Positions 55,925 through 63,895 of a stretch of 64,000 bases of DNA are shown piece after piece (the first letter of the stretch is position 1; each line of letters starts with the position of its first letter). The translations under genes and the position numbers were made by a program. Source of the stretch: an uncultured Gemmiger sp. (lineage in GTDB: Bacteria > Bacillota > Clostridia > Oscillospirales > Ruminococcaceae); assembly GCF_934561205.1 (NCBI RefSeq), contig NZ_CAKTFU010000004.1:130512-194511 (forward strand). The letters are read 5' to 3'. Below the pieces are notes generated by a model. That model did no database searches. It was not told the origin of the DNA and worked only from the letters and a program-made list of their open reading frames with translations.

Positions 55925-57205
55925 TTATTTAACAGTGATCTCGCACTGCACCGTATAGCTGCCGGTGGCAAAGATGCGGGACGATGCGGGAATCTGGATC
56001 GTTACGGGGATAGTCTGCTGCCCGGCGGTCAGGTTCAGGCTCTGGCAGTCGATCTGTGCCACCACGCTGTCGGCCGAAAGATTTTCAATATCTTCGGCGG
56101 GGCCGTACAGCTCAACGCCGCTGACAAGGCTGGACAAAATCTCCAGCTCGTAGTTGCTGGGTACGTTGATGGCGCGAATGTTGGAAACATTCAGCTTGGT
56201 GGAGGTCAAATGGTCGGTGTCAAAGCTCAGGGTAACGTTGGATACACCGTCCAGCGAAACCACACCCGCAGGAAGTTCGATAAGACGCTGATAATCGCGG
56301 CCTATCTCAAATTCCTGTGCCAGGTCAAAATCGGTCACGGCCAGGGAGTCCAGTGCGCTGATGGTGCGGGCAGACCCGGCCACACGCAGCGTCTGCTGGC
56401 TCAGGGAATATTTCAGGCTGTTTACGTCAAAGCCCGTGGGTGTGCCGATGAAATTGACCGCCAACGGCAGCTCGCGCACCTGGTAGATGGTAAGGGTAAC
56501 GTTGGCAGAGTCGTTGTCCATCGTGGTGTACAAAGGCGTTACGACCGCACCGTTTTCGTCCCGCATTTCCAGGTTGGCGGGCAGCGTGGTGGTATCGGCC
56601 AGCGGGGTATCGTCGTCAACGGGGGCCACTACGGCGGCGATGCGATCCAGCTCGGATGTCGGGCCGCGCAGTGTGACCTCGGCGGGAACGGCGGCGGTAC
56701 GGTTGAGCATGTAATTTTCTGCCACGGCAATGCCGGAGGTGTCCACCGTGACAGGTACGGTCTTTTCGCTGACCTCATCAAATACGACGTCTATGTTGGT
56801 GGGAGATTCCACCGTACACTTGATGTTGCCGGAAAAGTCGCTTGTATTGGTGATCTTGGCCTGCAGACGCAGGGTGACCTTGCCGGGGCCGTTGACGCTT
56901 GCATAGCTGGGGTAAACCATGATATCGGACGCGGTGATGCTGCCGATGGTGGTCATGTTGCCCTCTACCCGCACGGTCACGCCGGAAATATCCGGCTTTT
57001 CCACGATATCCAGCCCCTGGTTGATGTAGGTGGAGGCAGAATACGAATAGTTGATGGGCACGTCGGCGCGGGTCACGTTGCCCTGGGGGTCAATGTAGAC
57101 AGTGACCACGATCCAGGTCGCCAGGCCGAAAAGCAATGCCAGAAACATCGAGAAAAAGCGGTTGTCCCAAAGGGAACGGCTATGGGGTTCATTGGGTGTC
57201 GGCAT
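55925..57205 (-). CDS. cdaR: YbbR-domain protein CdaR
   Basis: CdaR is a membrane-tethered regulator of the diadenylate cyclase CdaA. The 426-residue protein has one N-terminal membrane helix (about 17-37) and four or so YbbR-like repeats outside. It overlaps cdaA by 17 bases. The usual third gene, glmM, is not next to it; an FAD dehydrogenase gene is. Confidence 0.9.
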   Translation of the reverse strand: MPTPNEPHSRSLWDNRFFSMFLALLFGLATWIVVTVYIDPQGNVTRADVPINYSYSASTYINQGLDIVEKPDISGVTVRVEGNMTTIGSITASDIMVYPSYASVNGPGKVTLRLQAKITNTSDFSGNIKCTVESPTNIDVVFDEVSEKTVPVTVDTSGIAVAENYMLNRTAAVPAEVTLRGPTSELDRIAAVVAPVDDDTPLADTTTLPANLEMRDENGAVVTPLYTTMDNDSANVTLTIYQVRELPLAVNFIGTPTGFDVNSLKYSLSQQTLRVAGSARTISALDSLAVTDFDLAQEFEIGRDYQRLIELPAGVVSLDGVSNVTLSFDTDHLTSTKLNVSNIRAINVPSNYELEILSSLVSGVELYGPAEDIENLSADSVVAQIDCQSLNLTAGQQTIPVTIQIPASSRIFATGSYTVQCEITVK

Positions 57206-58088
57206 GGGATGCGATACCTCCTTTGCGCAGGATGCGCTGCAGCAGCGGTACGTTTTCGTCGGAGGTTTCCTCCGGCGGGACGACTTCTTCCTGCAGCAGG
57301 TTGAACAGGTTCTGGCGGTCCAGGCGGCGAATCAACACGCCGTTCTTGGCCAGGGAGATAATACCGGTCTCCTCGCTGACAATGACAACGATGGCATCGG
57401 AATTCTCGCTCATGCCAAGGCCCGCGCGGTGGCGGGTTCCCATGTCCTTGCCCATTTCCAGGTTGTTGGACAGCGGCAGCACGCAGCCTGCGGCAACAAT
57501 TTCGCCGTCGCGGATGACTACCGCGCCGTCATGCAGGGGTGTGCCCTCATAGAAAATGGTGCCCAGCATCTCGCGGATGACATCGGCGTGCATCGGTGTG
57601 CCGGTGCGGATGATCTCATCCAGATTGTTGCGGCGCTCCAAAACCATAAGTGCGCCGGTGCGCGTGTCGGAAAGCTGCTCGGCAGCGTCGCAGATAGCCA
57701 CGACGGCGCTCTGCCATGCCCCGCGCAGGGTGGGGTCGGCGCGTCGATAGCTACCGAACAGCTTGCTGGACCAGCTGGCGCTTTGACCCATGCGCTCCAG
57801 CGTGCGGCGCAGTTCCGGCTGAAAGATAACCACGGCGGCCATAAAGCCGATGGTGATGACATTGTTCAACAGCCAGGTGACGGTGCGCAGCTGCAGCATG
57901 ACAGCTAAGCCGTAAAACACCACCAGCAAAAAGATGCCCTTGACCAGCTGCCCGGCACGGGAACGCCGTGCAAACAGGACAAGCTGGTAAAAAACAAACG
58001 ATATAATGAGAATGTCTATTGTGTCAGAAAAAGGGTTGAATGCGCGCAAGCTGCTAAGGATCGCGCTTATCATGTCGTTTTTCAGCAT
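57189..58088 (-). CDS. cdaA: Diadenylate cyclase CdaA
   Basis: CdaA makes c-di-AMP from two ATP at the membrane. The 299-residue protein has three N-terminal membrane helices and the DisA_N domain with LHDGAVVI and GTRHRAGLGM, the catalytic DGA and RHR motifs. The ATG follows AAGGAGG. Confidence 0.96.
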   Translation of the reverse strand: MLKNDMISAILSSLRAFNPFSDTIDILIISFVFYQLVLFARRSRAGQLVKGIFLLVVFYGLAVMLQLRTVTWLLNNVITIGFMAAVVIFQPELRRTLERMGQSASWSSKLFGSYRRADPTLRGAWQSAVVAICDAAEQLSDTRTGALMVLERRNNLDEIIRTGTPMHADVIREMLGTIFYEGTPLHDGAVVIRDGEIVAAGCVLPLSNNLEMGKDMGTRHRAGLGMSENSDAIVVIVSEETGIISLAKNGVLIRRLDRQNLFNLLQEEVVPPEETSDENVPLLQRILRKGGIASHADTQ

Positions 58089-58119
58089 GGGAACCCAGTC
58101 CTCCTTCCCTGCTGTGAAA

Positions 58120-59262
58120 TCACTCGATCAAGGCTACAGCGTGGGCGGCAATGCCCAGCCCCTCGCCGGTAAAACCCAGGTGCTCCTCGGTAGTGGCCTT
58201 TACGCTGACAGCAGAAATATCGACCCCGAAGGCATCGGCAATGTTTTGGCGCATGGCGGGAATATGCGGCGCCAGCTTGGGGGCCTGGCAGATGAGCGTG
58301 GCGTCCACATTGCCCAGCTTGTAGCCGTGGCGGGACAAAATGGCGGCAACCTCGCGTGTCAGCGCCAGAGAATCGGCACCCTTGTAGGCGGGGTCGGTAT
58401 CAGGGAAATGCTTGCCGATATCGCCCAGTGCTGCCGCGCCCAGCACGGCGTCCATGACGGCGTGCAGCAGAACGTCGGCGTCGGAATGACCCAGCAGGCC
58501 CTTTTCATAAGGAATCTCCACACCGCCCAAAATCAGCTTGCGATCCTCGACTAAGCGGTGAACATCATATCCGTGACCAATGCGCATGGTTTTCTCCTTT
58601 TGTAAATCTTCAGGGGTGGTGATTTTCAGGTTGGCGTAGTCGCCCTCGGTCAGCGTGACCGGCAGACCGGCGAGTTCAAACAGGCTGCAATCGTCGGTGA
58701 CAAGCGCTGCCGTCGCGGCGTCCACGGAAGCTAATGCCTGCCGGTAAAGAGCGGTGCGAAAACACTGGGGTGTCTGCACGGCAAACAGGGTGCTGCGGTC
58801 GGGCGTGGAAACGACACGGCTGTCCTTGGCGATTTTAATGGTGTCTTTGACGGGCACAGCCGGTGCGGCGGCTCCGCTTTCGGCGGCGGTCTGCAGGGCT
58901 TTTGTGATAAGGTCGGCGCTCACAAAGGGGCGGGCGGCATCGTGGATGGCTACCAGTTCGCCGTGGGCGGCAGCCAGGCCGTTTTTAACGCTGTCAGCGC
59001 GGGTGGCGCCCCCCTGCACCACGGTGCAGGGCTTGGGGCAGCTTTCGGCAATAGCCTGGCAGTCGGCAAGATTCTGCCCTGCTACCAGCACCAGCTCGGT
59101 AACGGCGTCGTGGGCAGCAAAGGCGGCGCAGCTTGCCTGCAAAACGGTGCTGCCGCAGGGTAATCGAAAACTGAGCTTGTCAAACCCCATGCGGCGCGAG
59201 GCCCCCGCCGCAACGATAACGGCAGTGACGGACGGAAATACAGAAGCGGTCATAGGGTACAC
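58120..59262 (-). CDS. ispDF: Fused IspD-IspF (MEP pathway)
   Basis: One 380-residue frame holds two enzymes of the MEP isoprenoid pathway. IspD (about 1-222) has [12 protein letters not shown] and IHDAARPF and adds CMP to methylerythritol phosphate. IspF (226-380) starts [12 protein letters not shown], has [17 protein letters not shown], and makes the cyclic diphosphate. The intermediate IspE is absent here. The fusion junction still carries AAAGGAG and an ATG at 58587, so IspF may also be made alone. Confidence 0.95.
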   Translation of the reverse strand: MYPMTASVFPSVTAVIVAAGASRRMGFDKLSFRLPCGSTVLQASCAAFAAHDAVTELVLVAGQNLADCQAIAESCPKPCTVVQGGATRADSVKNGLAAAHGELVAIHDAARPFVSADLITKALQTAAESGAAAPAVPVKDTIKIAKDSRVVSTPDRSTLFAVQTPQCFRTALYRQALASVDAATAALVTDDCSLFELAGLPVTLTEGDYANLKITTPEDLQKEKTMRIGHGYDVHRLVEDRKLILGGVEIPYEKGLLGHSDADVLLHAVMDAVLGAAALGDIGKHFPDTDPAYKGADSLALTREVAAILSRHGYKLGNVDATLICQAPKLAPHIPAMRQNIADAFGVDISAVSVKATTEEHLGFTGEGLGIAAHAVALIE

Positions 59263-59290
59263 TACCCCCTTTTACTAATGTTTACATAAC

Positions 59291-59296
59291 ATTATA
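59291..59296 (-). promoter_or_regulatory. -10 element upstream of ispDF
   Basis: Minus-strand TATAAT about 30 bases before the ispDF start. The -35 region is poor. Confidence 0.4.
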
Positions 59297-59350
59297 CAGG
59301 GTTGTGACAAAAAAATCTACTAAATTTGGCAGGATTTTTTTGTGCAAACA

Positions 59351-59384
59351 GAAAAAATCCGCCGCACCGTGGGGTGAGGCGGAT
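59351..59384 (-). terminator. Orphan minus-strand terminator
   Basis: Stem 59357-59363 with 59378-59384, one mismatch, then 4 more pairs around a GTGG loop; six T follow on the minus strand. No minus-strand gene lies directly upstream. Confidence 0.75.
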
Positions 59385-59603
59385 AAATGAACTACTGCTG
59401 AAGTATGCGGCAGAAAAATCAAAAAATATTTGGAAGTACAAATTATAGGACATGCGAGGGTGTATACTGAAATTACAGAAAAGAAATCCAAAGACTTACG
59501 CAGTACATAAACATTCGAGAAGGTGGTAAAAATGCTTCATAGGTAAATTAGTCCCAGATACAAAGTGAACACAAACCACTATTTAACAGGAAGGAAAAAT
59601 ATT

Positions 59604-60008
59604 ATGTTTGCAAATCTTTTAATTGCTACCGGCCTTGTCCTTCTCATCGGTTTGCCGATCTATCTCATTCTGGGTGCCGCCGCCTACCCTGTCTGGACTT
59701 TTACCGAAAAGCAGATCGATAAAGCCGTGGACAAGCTCTGTCCCACGCCCATACAGTTTCAAAAACAGCAGGAAGTATACGATGTCTATCTGGATATGCT
59801 GCGCACCGGTCACAACCGCCGTGGTGTTCAGATCGCCTCGTATCAGGTCAAAAACAATGTGTCGCGGTGCGAAGCCTGTTATCAACTCATCAAGCAGGAT
59901 ATTCAGGATATGGGCATCGACTTCAACTGGCAGTACGCTATGGAACTTTGTGGTCTTGATACCGAAATCAAGCTGCGTGACGGGTATTTCCGGCGCAACG
60001 CCCGCTAA
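59604..60008 (+). CDS. Small membrane-anchored protein of unknown function
   Basis: The 134-residue protein has one N-terminal membrane helix (about 3-25) and a soluble part with three Cys (SRCEACYQ and MELCGLD). I do not recognise a family. The ATG follows AGGAAGG. It is followed by a 29-codon hydrophobic frame with a stronger ribosome site, so the two may form a unit. They lie convergent to spo0A. Confidence 0.6.
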   Translation: MFANLLIATGLVLLIGLPIYLILGAAAYPVWTFTEKQIDKAVDKLCPTPIQFQKQQEVYDVYLDMLRTGHNRRGVQIASYQVKNNVSRCEACYQLIKQDIQDMGIDFNWQYAMELCGLDTEIKLRDGYFRRNAR

Positions 60009-60065
60009 AATCGCTTGCACCACTCCGAAAATCAAATAGAATTGTTATCTAAGGAGGTCATTCTC

Positions 60066-60155
60066 GTGCGTAAAAAAGACGACAACCCCATCTTTCTCAT
60101 CGGCCTGATCCTCATCAATGTCATCAATGTCTACATCATTCTGTTTTACCATTAA
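60066..60155 (+). CDS. 29-residue membrane peptide
   Basis: A GTG start with AAGGAGG seven bases upstream opens a frame of 29 codons: a charged head RKKDDN, then one hydrophobic helix rich in Ile, Leu and Val, ending FYH. Codons 9-28 are almost all hydrophobic. The ribosome site is one of the best in the window. The function is unknown; it may bind or regulate the protein before it. Confidence 0.55.
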   Translation: MRKKDDNPIFLIGLILINVINVYIILFYH

Positions 60156-60269
60156 GGATATCTTCCCGTGAACAATTAAAGACAACAATTTCTTTCAGCT
60201 TGTCGAATAAGTTTCTTCGAGTAGTGATGTAGGGCGCATATCCTGACCGCGCAGCACCACGCTTGCTGC

Positions 60270-61028
60270 TTAGGCTCGCCTTTTTTTATCCAACCGAATC
60301 TTGTCGCTGATCATGGCGATAAATTCCGAGTTGGTGGGCTTGCCGCGCAGGCTGTGGATGGTGTAGCCGAAATAGCTGTTCAGGGTGTCCACATCGCCGC
60401 GATCCCAGGCGACCTCGATGGCGTGGCGGATGGCGCGCTCTACCCGGCTGGCCGTGGTCGCGTTGCGCTTGGCAATCTCAGGGTACAGGCGCTTGGTCAC
60501 GGCGTTGATATAGCCGTGGTCGGCGGTGGTCAGCAAAATGGCATCGCGCAGAAACTGGTAGCCCTTGATGTGCGCGGGAACGCCGATCTGGTGCAAAATC
60601 TCGGTCACGGTCAGTTCGTCGGAATCCAGCGATACGGCCTGCGGGCGCGCCGTGTTGCCGGCAGATTTCAGCACACGGTTTACCAGCACGCTTTCATCAA
60701 AGGGCTTGACAAAAAAGAAAGAGAAACCGTTATCCAGCAGTTCCTGCTCAATCTCCTCACTCTGGAAAGCACCCGTCACAAAAAACGAGGTGTGCACGTT
60801 GCTGGTGTTCTGCGCCTCGTAGCGCTGCTTTACGGTGATGGCGTCCAAATCGGGCATAAAGGCATCCAGCAAAACGGCGTTGGGATGTACATTCAGCAAA
60901 GTTTCCAGAGCCTTGGTGCCGTTTTTCTCGCACACGGTCACGGCAACGCCCTTATCCTCCAGCGCTTGGCGGCAAAGCTCCGAGACCTGGGCACCGGTAT
61001 CCGTCATAACAAACTTGATCTTTTCCAT
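60270..61028 (-). CDS. spo0A: Sporulation master regulator Spo0A
   Basis: Spo0A is a response regulator that starts sporulation when phosphorylated. The 252-residue protein has a receiver domain with Asp55 (LLDAFMP) and Lys108 (FVKPFD) and the C-terminal DNA-binding domain with HIKGYQFLRDAI and TTASRVERAIRHAIEVAWDRG. One acidic-pocket residue next to Asp10 is Thr11 instead of Asp. It lies downstream of spoIVB, the conserved order. Confidence 0.96.
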   Translation of the reverse strand: MEKIKFVMTDTGAQVSELCRQALEDKGVAVTVCEKNGTKALETLLNVHPNAVLLDAFMPDLDAITVKQRYEAQNTSNVHTSFFVTGAFQSEEIEQELLDNGFSFFFVKPFDESVLVNRVLKSAGNTARPQAVSLDSDELTVTEILHQIGVPAHIKGYQFLRDAILLTTADHGYINAVTKRLYPEIAKRNATTASRVERAIRHAIEVAWDRGDVDTLNSYFGYTIHSLRGKPTNSEFIAMISDKIRLDKKRRA

Positions 61029-61116
61029 CGTAAAACTCCTCCATACATATCACGGGGCGGGCATCGGGCAGGTGGCTGCGGACGGTGCGCATCCGTTGAT
61101 TTCGTCTACAATGGGA

Positions 61117-61145
61117 ATATTACCATAAAATGGTAAAACATGCAA
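61117..61145 (-). promoter_or_regulatory. spo0A promoter
   Basis: Minus-strand TTGCAT (61140-61145), 17 bases, TAATAT (61117-61122), about 90 bases before the start. No convincing sigma-H promoter is seen. Confidence 0.65.
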
Positions 61146-61185
61146 TAGAAATTCTTCATCTTTTTCTGCATTTACGCAATTTTCG

Positions 61186-61192
61186 TTCGACA
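61186..61192 (-). promoter_or_regulatory. 0A-box candidate
   Basis: TGTCGAA on the minus strand, an exact match to the Spo0A binding heptamer, about 41 bases upstream of the spo0A -35 box. The heptamer is short, so chance is possible. Confidence 0.45.
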
Positions 61193-61287
61193 AAAAACGA
61201 CGCCATGCTTTTACTGTGTAAAATTAAACACGATAAAACGTTATAAACACATGTAAGGATCGAAGAATTCCCCTTCCTTTACGGATA

Positions 61288-61321
61288 ATAAAAAGCGCCC
61301 CGTATCGACGACACGGAGCGC
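61288..61321 (-). terminator. spoIVB terminator
   Basis: An 11-bp stem with two G-T pairs (61295-61305 with 61311-61321), a 5-base loop, and TTTTTATT on the minus strand. Confidence 0.82.
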
Positions 61322-61362
61322 AAATTGGAAAATGGCTTGGCAAAACAGACCGTTTGCGTGGT

Positions 61363-62565
61363 TCAGGGCATCTCCGACAGCATATTTTCAATCAGAATAC
61401 CATAGCCACGCGTGGGGTCGTTCACAAAAACGTGGGTCACAGCTCCTACCAACGCGCCGTCCTGCAAAATCGGGCTGCCACTCATACCCTGTACAATGCC
61501 GCCGCAGGAATCCAGCAGCGTCGGATCGGTGATGCGCAGCAGAAGGTTGCGGTTTGGCTCCGCGCAGGTCAGGTTGATGCGCTCAATAACAGCGGCATAC
61601 CGCTGGGGGCTGCTGCCGCTGACGGTGGTCAAAATCTCGGCCGCACCGGTGTGCACGGCCTGTATATGCGCCGTGGGCAAGATGCTGAAAGAGCTGAAAT
61701 TGTCGGTGTAACGGCCATATACGCCGCAGACAGAGTTGCTTTGTATGGTGCCGATGCTGCGGGGCATAAATTCGCCGCGCAGCTCGCCGGGGCTGCCGAC
61801 TTCGCCGCGGCGGCAGCCTGTGACGGTGACGGGAACGATCTCACCGGCAAGGAACGATAGATTTTCTCCGGTGTCGGTGTCGCTGACCGCATGTCCCAGC
61901 CCCGCAAATGCGGAGGTTTCGGGGTCGATAAAGGTCAGCGTGCCGATGCCTGCACCGGAATCCCGCACCCAGACCCCCGCGCGGTACTGCCCTGAGCCCG
62001 TGTCCAAAACAGGGGTCAAACTGGAAGTGTGCTCCTGCCCGCCGCGTCGGTAGACAAGGCGCAGAGGTTTGCCGCCGCCGGATTGCAGCGCTGACGATAC
62101 GTCTTCGTTGCTGCGTATGGTATATCCACCCACCGATACGATCCAGTCCCCCAATTGCAGGCCCGCCTGTTTGGCAGGGTTCTGCCCGCCAAAGCCGTTG
62201 TATCGGTCAGAAAACGCCACCACCAACGCCCCGTCCGAAAACATTTTGACGCCAAACGGCGTGCCGCATACGCATACACGGCGCGGCTCGGCGGTCACGG
62301 TGCGCACGGTCTTTACGGGCACACCCAGAACGGTCAGCGTAACGTTGCGGCTTTTGTCCGCGCGGGCGGCCTCGGCGGGGGCGACCGCAGCGTGGGGCTC
62401 CCCTGCCTTTACCCACGGCAGGGATGCCACGGTCAGGCTCTCTCCCGCCGATACATAAAAGGTGTCCGGCAAGGCGGCAGCTGTCCCCCAAAATATCGCC
62501 CCGCCCAGCAGGGTGAGCGCCGCCAGCCCGACTGCCATCGGCCGTGCAAATTTAGCCCAAAGCAT
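61363..62565 (-). CDS. spoIVB: SpoIVB peptidase
   Basis: SpoIVB is the S55-family serine protease secreted from the forespore to activate pro-sigma-K processing. The 400-residue protein has an N-terminal membrane segment, a PDZ domain (about 115-170), and the protease domain with His225 in GLGHAVSD and Ser362 in GGIVQGMSGSPI. The ATG at 62565 is preceded by GGAGG. It lies beside spo0A, as in other spore formers. Confidence 0.94.
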   Translation of the reverse strand: MLWAKFARPMAVGLAALTLLGGAIFWGTAAALPDTFYVSAGESLTVASLPWVKAGEPHAAVAPAEAARADKSRNVTLTVLGVPVKTVRTVTAEPRRVCVCGTPFGVKMFSDGALVVAFSDRYNGFGGQNPAKQAGLQLGDWIVSVGGYTIRSNEDVSSALQSGGGKPLRLVYRRGGQEHTSSLTPVLDTGSGQYRAGVWVRDSGAGIGTLTFIDPETSAFAGLGHAVSDTDTGENLSFLAGEIVPVTVTGCRRGEVGSPGELRGEFMPRSIGTIQSNSVCGVYGRYTDNFSSFSILPTAHIQAVHTGAAEILTTVSGSSPQRYAAVIERINLTCAEPNRNLLLRITDPTLLDSCGGIVQGMSGSPILQDGALVGAVTHVFVNDPTRGYGILIENMLSEMP

Positions 62566-62616
62566 AACAAAAGCCCCCTCCCGCACTCAGTATGCGCAGA
62601 AGGGGGCTGAATTATG

Positions 62617-62639
62617 TGGTGCGACCAACAGGACTTGAA
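62617..62639. mobile_element. Prophage attachment site: tRNA 3'-end remnant
   Basis: Read on the minus strand, the 23 bases comprise a T-loop TTCAAGT, T-stem half CCTGT, acceptor TGGTCGC, A, and CCA. The matching 5' half of the T-stem, and all of the rest of a tRNA, are missing beyond 62640. This is the usual product of phage integration into a tRNA gene; the whole tRNA should be at the other prophage end. Confidence 0.8.
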
Positions 62640-62730
62640 CACGAATAATACAACGTAGTGACGATAAAATGCGGCAATATACGACGCGTTTACGACATGT
62701 GCTTTTCGGACAATTTAGAAAAAGCAATTA

Positions 62731-62767
62731 ACAAAAACCGGCGGGCCGCCCATTGGGTAGCCCGCCG
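62731..62767 (-). terminator. Terminator of the phage lysis genes
   Basis: An 8-bp stem (62739-62746 with 62760-62767) and T-rich tail on the minus strand, just after the holin gene. Confidence 0.8.
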
Positions 62768-62773
62768 CATCTC

Positions 62774-63238
62774 TTATTCCTCGTCATCCTTCCCCTGCCG
62801 CTCCGCAGCCTTCTTCCCCGCGGCCAGCAGTTTCAGCAGCCCCTCGGGGACATCGGCACCCATGCGGGCAGCGTTCTCGGCAATGCTCCCAAGCTCGGTA
62901 AAAATATACCACGCCAGCACCACCGGCAAGATCAGACTTTGGTACGTAATGCCCAGACCGGGGAGATTGGCAACCGCAATGCTAAGCACCGCATCGGTCA
63001 GCGCAGCTACGATGACCACGACCAGCATGCCGGCCTTGTGCCAGATGCCTGCGCGGGCCACGGCGCTGGACCACTCTCCCCTGCTGGCAGCGGCCGCGCT
63101 GCCGGAGAGCCAGTCCAGCACCATGCAGGCGGCCCAGGCCACCACCAGCCAGCCAAGCCAGCCGAATGCCGCCGTAAACGCACCGCAGGCGGCTGCAATG
63201 ACCGCTTTTACCCATAGAAAAATGTTGTCGTCTTTCAT
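62774..63238 (-). CDS. Phage holin
   Basis: The 154-residue protein has three or four membrane segments and a charged end (KKAAERQGKDDEE), with VVAWAACMVLDWLSGS, as in the toxin-secretion/phage-lysis holin family. Holins form the membrane hole for endolysin release. It follows the endolysin gene by 17 bases. Confidence 0.87.
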   Translation of the reverse strand: MKDDNIFLWVKAVIAAACGAFTAAFGWLGWLVVAWAACMVLDWLSGSAAAASRGEWSSAVARAGIWHKAGMLVVVIVAALTDAVLSIAVANLPGLGITYQSLILPVVLAWYIFTELGSIAENAARMGADVPEGLLKLLAAGKKAAERQGKDDEE

Positions 63239-63255
63239 GTTTTACCTCCTGGGCA

Positions 63256-63894
63256 TCAAGCCCACTCGCTCTTGTACAGCCCGGCGTCTGTCAGGCCGCG
63301 TTCCCTGCACACTGCCAGCACCGCGTCGGCATCCCCCTGGCTGACCGGGCCGATTGTGATGACTTGCAGCCTGCTTTGGCTCGTATCATCGGCAGGCTTG
63401 TCTTCTTTGATGCTGCCGTACTCGCCCACGGCGTTGGGTACGCCCGCGTAGGCCGTGGGGTCAAGCCCTGTGCCCGCGGCGGCGGCGCGCACCTCCAGAT
63501 GGCAGTGCTTATAGCCGCCCGCCGCGTTGCCGGTGTTGCCCATAATCCCTAGGGCATCGCCGCTTTGCACACGCTGCCCCGCCCGTACCAACAGGCGCTC
63601 GCAGTGACAAAAGTACAGGTAATTCACGGCGTCGGGCGTCTGATTCGCATCCAGCTTTATGCAGACGTACCAGCCCCATTCCCACGTTGCATCGCGCTTA
63701 TTCTGCACGCAGCGGGCGCGCACCACCGTGCCGCGTATCGTCTTGCCGCCGTAAAACGGCATACGGATGGTCGCATCGTCCAGCCCCACCACGTCCAGCC
63801 CGCCGTGCCAGCGTTTGCCCCCGCCGCGGGTGTAGCCGTAGCGGCCGTAAGGGTAGCGCACGGCCGTGCGGCCTGCAAAAATTCCTTGCTGCAT
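63256..63894 (-). CDS. M23-family phage endolysin
   Basis: The 212-residue protein is an M23 metallopeptidase: zinc ligands in HGGLD and HCH (in YKHCHLEV), with GIMGNTGNAAGG between. A C-terminal region (about 160-212) may bind cell wall; QVITIGPVSQGDADAV resembles a short repeat or SH3-like unit. It cuts peptidoglycan cross-bridges. The ATG follows AAGGGGG. Confidence 0.85.
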   Translation of the reverse strand: MQQGIFAGRTAVRYPYGRYGYTRGGGKRWHGGLDVVGLDDATIRMPFYGGKTIRGTVVRARCVQNKRDATWEWGWYVCIKLDANQTPDAVNYLYFCHCERLLVRAGQRVQSGDALGIMGNTGNAAGGYKHCHLEVRAAAAGTGLDPTAYAGVPNAVGEYGSIKEDKPADDTSQSRLQVITIGPVSQGDADAVLAVCRERGLTDAGLYKSEWA

Positions 63895-63895
63895 C

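Larger units (their letters stand above)
59263..59603. other. Gene-free stretch between ispDF and a plus-strand pair
   Basis: It is AT-rich and holds the ispDF -10 box, a minus-strand terminator (59351-59384), a TATACT near 59474 as a possible plus-strand -10, and a four-codon frame after AAGGTGG at about 59520. No credible gene is seen. Confidence 0.7.
61029..61362. other. Intergenic region between spoIVB and spo0A
   Basis: It contains the spoIVB terminator, a 0A-box-like heptamer and the spo0A promoter. Nothing else is recognised. Confidence 0.75.

Noticed and set aside
59282..59491. A 69-codon minus-strand frame upstream of ispDF
   Set aside because: It runs through a strong terminator and has no ribosome site.
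60201..60207. A second TGTCGAA heptamer, on the plus strand downstream of spo0A
   Set aside because: It lies in a 3' region with no promoter nearby; several such heptamers are expected by chance.
62640..62720. A complete tRNA gene next to the 3' tRNA fragment
   Set aside because: There is no matching acceptor 5' half, D-arm or anticodon arm in this stretch; only the 3' portion is present.
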